Below are positions 59,665 through 64,000 of a stretch of DNA of 64,000 bases, piece by piece; the stretch's first letter is position 1; every line of letters starts with the position of its first letter. A program made the translations under genes and the position numbers. The DNA is from Nocardiopsis terrae. Lineage in GTDB: Bacteria > Actinomycetota > Actinomycetes > Streptosporangiales > Streptosporangiaceae. Below the pieces are notes generated by a model. That model worked only from the letters and a program-made list of their open reading frames with translations, had not been told where the DNA came from and ran no database searches. The stretch covers positions 275,046 through 339,045 of the forward strand of contig NZ_BMXJ01000003.1 of NCBI RefSeq assembly GCF_014651695.1, given 5' to 3'.

Positions 59665-59705
59665 CCACTGGGGTTTGGTGATTCTGATGTGGGGTGTGTT
59701 GGTGG

Positions 59706-59724
59706 TTGCGGGGAGGCCCCGCAA
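59706..59724 (+). terminator. Hairpin between the membrane-protein gene and the dif-like site
   Basis: An 8-bp stem, TTGCGGGG with CCCCGCAA, and a 3-base loop start 41 bases past the stop codon. Confidence 0.65.
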
Positions 59725-59730
59725 CGCTCA

Positions 59731-59758
59731 ACTTTACATAATGTGCATTATCGGCTTT
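59731..59758. other. dif-like XerCD recombination site (chromosome dimer resolution)
   Basis: Read on the minus strand, an 11-bp XerC-type arm AAAGCCGATAA, a 6-bp centre TGCACA and an 11-bp XerD-type arm TTATGTAAAGT follow the 11-6-11 layout of dif. E. coli dif has arms GGTGCGCATAA and TTATGTTAAAT. The XerD arm and the GATAAT/CATTAT inner palindrome fit what I recall of actinobacterial dif sites (CCGATAAT...CATTATGT). It lies in a non-coding AT-rich patch, as expected for the replication terminus. Confidence 0.85.
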
Positions 59759-60221
59759 TTGGGAGGGCCCGTGGGGAAGGGGTTTTCGGGTTCGGGTGGG
59801 TTCTGTGCGGCGGTGCGTGGGCGCTCGTGAGCGTGTGGGGTGGTCGGCTCTGGGCGTGGGTTGCCGGACGTCCGATGGGTCTGCCGCGGTGTGTCTCTGT
59901 GGGTGGAGTTTCGGTGCTCACCGGCGCAGTGGGCTGGCCCGGTGTCGATGTGTCTGTGTGCACGGCGTCGGGTTCGTCGTCCTGGGTGGATTCTGTCCTG
60001 CGGGTCCTGGGTGGGGCAAGCCGCTGGCCAGGAGCCTGTGGATAACCCCTGGGTGCCCGCTCGGGTGTGTGCGGGTGTCCGTCCTTCCGGCTGGTGTGCG
60101 GTCCCCTGGGGTGTGGGTCCGGGTCGGGTGCGTGGCGGGCTACTGGGTGTGCAGGTCAGGGGTGTCTCCAGGGTGGGGTCTTTTTTCGAACCCCTTCTGG
60201 CTGGCGATCTCTCCATGTTTC

Positions 60222-60243
60222 ATGCATAAACGGTGTTATGCAT
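60222..60243. promoter_or_regulatory. AT-rich inverted repeat to the right of dif
   Basis: Perfect 8-bp arms ATGCATAA and TTATGCAT are separated by ACGGTG. It could be an operator or a protein-binding site of the terminus region; no gene starts immediately next to it. Confidence 0.5.
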
Positions 60244-60369
60244 CCTTTTGTGGTTGTTTGGCGACACGTGACTGTTTTTCCCTGCGGCCTCCGCTCGGGG
60301 TCGCCCGGCGCTTCGAGGGGCTGGTGCGCTTCCTCTCGTCCAGGGTGTGCTCGCTCCGGCGTGCTCATG

Positions 60370-60384
60370 TCGAACGCACGTTCG
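60370..60384. promoter_or_regulatory. LexA/SOS box
   Basis: TCGAACGCACGTTCG fits the actinobacterial LexA consensus TCGAAC-N4-GTTCGA, missing only the last A. It ends one base before a minus-strand ATG at 60368 (70-codon basic frame, MSTPERAHPGREEAHQPLEA) and lies 14 bases before a plus-strand ATG at 60398 (34 codons). Neither frame is a recognised SOS gene. Confidence 0.65.
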
Positions 60385-60665
60385 TATCTCTGTTGCCATG
60401 GGCGGCTTTCGAATCTCTGTGCGAGAGCTTGTCCGTGGCGCCCACTCCCCTGCTCGCACTCCGCTCCTCACCCCGGACACCTGGCATGATCACTCTCGGT
60501 GATTATTCGGTGTGTTCACGTCAGAGCTGTGGTCCGCCACTCCCCTGCCCCCAGCAAACCTCTGCGGCCCAGGTGTTCCGGTGGCGGACAGAATCTGTCC
60601 GCCCGTGATGCCAGGATGAGGCCGATGGCGGTCCGCGTCATCTGGCTCAGGAGCGGAGTACCACG

Positions 60666-61127
60666 ATGATTCGTCAGATCCAGATCACCTTCGACGCCCG
60701 TGATCCCAGGGCGTTGTCGTTGTTCTGGCGTGAGGCGCTGGGGTATGTCATCCCCGGCCCACCCGGTGTCGACCTGCCCGAGGGCGCTGACCCCCTGGCT
60801 GCCTGGGACGGCTTCCTGGAGCAGGCCGGGGTGCCCGAGGCGGAGCGCAACTCGGCTTCGGCACTGGAGGACCCGCAGGGCCGGGGGCCGCGGTTGTTCT
60901 TCCAGCAGGTGCCGGAGGACAAGGTCGCCAAGAACCGTGTGCACCTGGACGTGCGGGCGGCCCCTGGGCTGCGGGGACAGGAGCGGATGGGGGCACTGGA
61001 GGCCGAATGTGAGCGGCTGGTGGCGTTGGGGGCCGCGCGGGTGCGTCGCCACGAGCCGGACCCGCCCATGGAGGAGGGGTTCATCGTGATGACCGACCCC
61101 GAGGGTAACGAGTTCTGCCTGGACTGA
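60666..61127 (+). CDS. VOC-family protein (glyoxalase-like, Glyoxalase_6)
   Basis: This encodes 153 residues from the ATG at 60666 (AGGAGCGGAG-like site upstream). The single VOC module begins MIRQIQITFDARDPRALSLF and ends EEGFIVMTDPEGNEFCLD. NRVHLDVRAAPG supplies the central His strand. It belongs to a common actinobacterial family of uncertain function (glyoxalase, bleomycin-binding and dioxygenase relatives). The substrate is not inferable. Confidence 0.85.
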   Translation: MIRQIQITFDARDPRALSLFWREALGYVIPGPPGVDLPEGADPLAAWDGFLEQAGVPEAERNSASALEDPQGRGPRLFFQQVPEDKVAKNRVHLDVRAAPGLRGQERMGALEAECERLVALGAARVRRHEPDPPMEEGFIVMTDPEGNEFCLD

Positions 61128-61213
61128 GGTGGCGCAGCGGCAGCTGCTCCCCCGCTGTCGGATCCGGGGGCGGCCGGGGCCCGGAGGGTGCGCTCCCCCG
61201 AGCCCCGGGCGTG

Positions 61214-61432
61214 CTATCTGCTGTTCTCCTCGAGGCGCAGGGCGATGCCCAGTGCGAAGAAGGTCGGTGCCCACTGGCCGACGAAGATCCCCCACCGGTC
61301 GGCACGGTCGGTGCCGGCGTTCTCCTTCTTCTTGGACAGGGCCCAGGTCAGGAAGGTCAGGCCGATGCTCGTGGTGCCGGCGGCGTAGGCCATCTCCGAG
61401 GTGACGCCGAGTTCGGACAGTTTCGCGATCAT
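61214..61432 (-). CDS. Small two-helix membrane protein
   Basis: The 72-residue protein starts MIAKLSELGVTSEMAYAAGT. Two hydrophobic segments (GTTSIGLTFLTWAL and WGIFVGQWAPTFFALGIALRL) flank a charged loop KKKENAGTDRADR. It has the look of a conserved small actinobacterial membrane protein of unknown function. The 61433-61697 gap to the phosphoketolase gene shows no other gene. Confidence 0.65.
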   Translation of the reverse strand: MIAKLSELGVTSEMAYAAGTTSIGLTFLTWALSKKKENAGTDRADRWGIFVGQWAPTFFALGIALRLEENSR

Positions 61433-61697
61433 GATGCCCCATGGTCTTGAGTCGGATGCGGTGTCAGGGCTCCTGCCCCGGGCGGAGCCGCCCTATGGGT
61501 AACGGGGGGCAAAACCGGGGCCGTGGGGGCGTTCAGGGTGGGCGGGCGACACGTGGGCGCCGGGTGTGGTCTGTCCGCCGGGCGGCGGTTACGGTTGCTG
61601 CGAGCGGGCGTGGCCCCTCTCGGCTCGCTCCTGTTGTTGGTGAGCGGTCACTCCCCTGCCGTGTCCGGGAACGTCTCTGGTCGAGGAGTGAGGGTTC

Positions 61698-64000
61698 ATG
61701 GTTGTGGATCAGACGGAACTGCGGTTGTTGGATGCCTACTGGCGGGCGGCCAACTACCTCTCGGTCGGCCAGATCTACCTGTTGGACAACCCGCTGCTGC
61801 GTGAGCCGCTCAGGCCCGAGCACATCAAGCCCCGTCTGCTGGGGCACTGGGGTACGACCCCGGGGCTGAACTTCGCCTACGCGCACCTGAACCGGGTGAT
61901 CCGGGCCCGGGACCTGGACATGATCTACGTGATGGGGCCCGGGCACGGTGGTCCGGCGGCGGTGGCCAACTCCTGGTTGGAGGGCAGTTACAGCGAGGTC
62001 TACCGGCACGTGTCCCGCGACGAGGAGGGGATGCGGCGGCTGTTCCGGCAGTTCTCCTTCCCCGGTGGGATCCCCAGCCATGTGGCGCCCGAGACGCCGG
62101 GGTCGATCCATGAGGGCGGTGAGCTGGGGTACGCGTTGGCGCACGCCTACGGTGCGGCCTTCGACAACCCCGATCTGGTGGTCAGCTGTGTGGTGGGCGA
62201 CGGCGAGGCCGAGACGGGGCCGTTGGCGGGCAGTTGGCACTCCAACAAGTTCCTGGACCCGGTGCGTGATGGTGCGGTGCTGCCGATCCTGCACCTGAAC
62301 GGGTACAAGATCGCCAATCCGACGGTGTTGGCGCGTATCCCCGAGGACGAGCTGGTCAAGCTGTTCGAGGGCATGGGGTACCGGCCGTTGTTCGTCAGCG
62401 GTGATGACCCCGAGTACATGCACCGGCGGATGGCGCAGGTGCTCGACGAGGCCCTGGACGAGATCGCCGAGATCCAGCAGGTGGCGCGCACCAGTGGTCT
62501 TTCGCATCGGCCGGCGTGGCCGGTGGTGGTGTTGCGCTCCCCCAAGGGGTGGACCGGTCCGCGGGAGGTGGACGGGGCTCCGGTGGAGGGGACGTGGCGT
62601 TCGCATCAGGTGCCGTTGGCGCGGGTGCGGGAGGACCCCGGGCATCTGCGCCAGTTGGAGGAGTGGATGCGCTCCTATGGGCCTGAGCGGTTGTTCGACG
62701 CCTCGGGTGCGCCGGTGGACGAGTTGGTGGCGTTGGCGCCGCGGGGTGAGCGGCGGATGAGCGCGAACCCGCATGCCAACGGTGGTGCGTTGCTGCGTGA
62801 CCTGGTGTTGCCCGATTTTCGTCGGTATGCGGTGGAGTTCGCCGGGCACGGGACGTCCACCAGTGGGGCCACCCAGGTGTTGGGGCGTTTCCTGCGGGAT
62901 GTGGTGCGCGCCAACCCGGACAACTTTCGGGTCATGGGGCCCGACGAGACGGCCTCGAACCGGTTGTCGGCGGTGTATGAGGCCACGGACAAGGTGTGGG
63001 AGGAGTCGGTGCTGGCCACCGACGAGGACCTGGCGCGGCACGGTCAGGTGATGGAGGTGCTCAGTGAGCACATGTGCCAGGGGTGGTTGGAGGGGTACCT
63101 GCTCACCGGGCGGCACGGGCTGTTCAACTGCTATGAGGCGTTCGTGCACATCGTGGACGCGATGTTCAACCAGCACGCCAAGTGGTTGAAGGTGACCCGG
63201 CACCTGGCGTGGCGTCGGCCGATCGCCTCGTTGAACTACCTGTTGTCCTCGCACGTGTGGCGTCAGGACCACAACGGGTTCACGCACCAGGATCCGGGGT
63301 TCCTGGACGTGGTGATGAACAAACCGGCGGAGTTGGTGCGGGTGTATCTGCCGCCGGACGCGAACACGTTGCTGTCGGTGAGTGATCACTGTCTGCGTTC
63401 GCGTGATTATGTGAACGTGGTGGTGGCCGGTAAGCAGCCCGGGTTGGACTACCTGCCGATGCGGGAGGCGGTGGCGCACTGTACCCGCGGGATCGGGGTG
63501 TGGGAGTGGGCCAGTACCGGGGGTGGCGCGGATCCGGACGTGGTGTTGGGGTGTGCGGGTGATGTGCCCACGTTGGAGACCCTGGCCGCGGCGGACCTGT
63601 TGCGTCAGTACTTTCCCGAGCTGGGTGTGCGGGTGGTGAACGTGGTGGATCTGATGCGGTTGCAGCCCGCCAGTGAGCATCCGCACGGTTTGTCCGACGC
63701 CGAGTACGAGGCCCTGTTCACCACGGACCGTCCGGTGGTCTTCGCCTTTCACGGGTATCCGTGGTTGGTGCACCGGTTGACGTACCGGCGCCGGGGCCAC
63801 GAGAACCTGCACGTGCGGGGGTTCAAGGAGGAGGGGACCACGACCACGCCGTTCGACATGGTGATGTTGAACGATCTGGACCGGTTCCATCTGGTGATCG
63901 ACGTGATCGACCGGGTGCCGGGGTTGGCGCAGAACGCTGCCCATGTGCGCCAGCGGATGGTGGACGAGCGGTTGCGGCACCGGGAGTACACGCGTGAGTT
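61698..64000 (+). CDS. xfp: Phosphoketolase (xylulose-5-phosphate/fructose-6-phosphate), partial at right edge
   Basis: About 767 of roughly 800 residues are present, from the ATG at 61698 after GAGGAGTGAGG. It is a TPP-dependent enzyme splitting xylulose-5-P or fructose-6-P with phosphate to acetyl-P plus an aldose-P. Blocks include [60 protein letters not shown], the TPP-binding [44 protein letters not shown] and [20 protein letters not shown]. It ends inside the C-terminal domain ([14 protein letters not shown]). It stands alone here. Confidence 0.95.
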   Translation, partial: MVVDQTELRLLDAYWRAANYLSVGQIYLLDNPLLREPLRPEHIKPRLLGHWGTTPGLNFAYAHLNRVIRARDLDMIYVMGPGHGGPAAVANSWLEGSYSEVYRHVSRDEEGMRRLFRQFSFPGGIPSHVAPETPGSIHEGGELGYALAHAYGAAFDNPDLVVSCVVGDGEAETGPLAGSWHSNKFLDPVRDGAVLPILHLNGYKIANPTVLARIPEDELVKLFEGMGYRPLFVSGDDPEYMHRRMAQVLDEALDEIAEIQQVARTSGLSHRPAWPVVVLRSPKGWTGPREVDGAPVEGTWRSHQVPLARVREDPGHLRQLEEWMRSYGPERLFDASGAPVDELVALAPRGERRMSANPHANGGALLRDLVLPDFRRYAVEFAGHGTSTSGATQVLGRFLRDVVRANPDNFRVMGPDETASNRLSAVYEATDKVWEESVLATDEDLARHGQVMEVLSEHMCQGWLEGYLLTGRHGLFNCYEAFVHIVDAMFNQHAKWLKVTRHLAWRRPIASLNYLLSSHVWRQDHNGFTHQDPGFLDVVMNKPAELVRVYLPPDANTLLSVSDHCLRSRDYVNVVVAGKQPGLDYLPMREAVAHCTRGIGVWEWASTGGGADPDVVLGCAGDVPTLETLAAADLLRQYFPELGVRVVNVVDLMRLQPASEHPHGLSDAEYEALFTTDRPVVFAFHGYPWLVHRLTYRRRGHENLHVRGFKEEGTTTTPFDMVMLNDLDRFHLVIDVIDRVPGLAQNAAHVRQRMVDERLRHREYTRE

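Larger units (their letters stand above)
59759..60665. other. About 0.9-kb non-coding stretch to the right of dif
   Basis: No frame here has a ribosome site, codon bias or a family match. It holds an ATGCATAA/TTATGCAT inverted repeat (60222-60243), a LexA-type box (60370-60384), poly-T runs, and lower GC between 60180 and 60500. The densest reading is a regulatory or structural terminus region, possibly with a short unrecognised RNA or peptide gene. Confidence 0.5.

Noticed and set aside
60156..60368. A 70-codon minus-strand frame beginning next to the LexA box
   Set aside because: It is kept only as a finding. It has no clear ribosome site and no homologue I recognise, and its 3' part runs through the inverted repeat.

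Overview
This window is high-GC actinobacterial chromosome. Support comes from a complete cvnA-D conservon, PucR, AfsR/SARP-type and MerR regulators, two PknB-type kinases, IdeR/DmdR-like iron boxes, several genes whose -10 box sits about 7 nt before the start codon (leaderless style), and a type I-E CRISPR repeat of the Streptomyces kind. Overall gene style suggests a Nocardiopsis-like genus, but that is inference. No rRNA, tRNA, transposase or phage structural gene was seen. The window cuts a [2Fe-2S] protein gene at its left end and a phosphoketolase gene at its right end.

Layout. 0-11 kb: purine catabolism. A minus-strand operon encodes a three-subunit xanthine dehydrogenase-type enzyme with an 8-oxoguanine/guanine deaminase-like gene inside it, followed by an NCS2 purine permease. 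A PucR regulator diverges from it, and a membrane Ser/Thr kinase and a partial [2Fe-2S] protein lie at the left edge. 11-18 kb: pentapeptide protein, NAD(P)H-binding reductase with a divergent AraC regulator, HSL-type esterase, and a tightly packed P450/GH10 xylanase/aminoglycoside-phosphotransferase run. 18-29 kb: a second kinase, then an M20 amidohydrolase, an Lrp/AsnC regulator and an Opp/Dpp importer in which one permease is fused to one ATPase. 29-36 kb: sucrase/ferredoxin-like protein under an iron box, aldehyde dehydrogenase, SDR, DUF817 membrane protein, and a LysR regulator divergent from an MFS exporter. 36.2-36.9 kb: a 12-repeat CRISPR array with no cas genes in the window.

37-48 kb: an mhqED-like ring-cleaving dioxygenase/hydrolase pair, a TSUP exporter, a ferric-siderophore importer split around an iron box, an alpha/beta hydrolase and an AfsR/SARP-like regulator. 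48-53 kb: a MerR/membrane-protein pair with a 24-bp palindromic operator, then the conservon. 53-64 kb: pterin dehydratase, MFS transporter, an acyl-CoA-ligase-like protein with a degenerate P-loop divergent from a GNAT-type acyltransferase, a membrane protein, a 1-kb non-coding stretch, a VOC protein, a small membrane protein and phosphoketolase.

Two features tie the right half together. The 28-bp sequence at 59731-59758 has the architecture of an XerCD dif site (11-bp arms around a 6-bp centre), which would place the window at the chromosome replication terminus. The + strand changes from C-rich (roughly 40-50 kb) to strongly G/T-rich (roughly 52-64 kb) whichever strand is coding. In addition, an identical 17-bp sequence, AATCTACGTCGTAAAGG, occurs three times, always intergenic and always in the same orientation (11.8, 39.6 and 52.9 kb), on the left side of dif. 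I know of no assigned function for it; it is the best candidate here for something undescribed.
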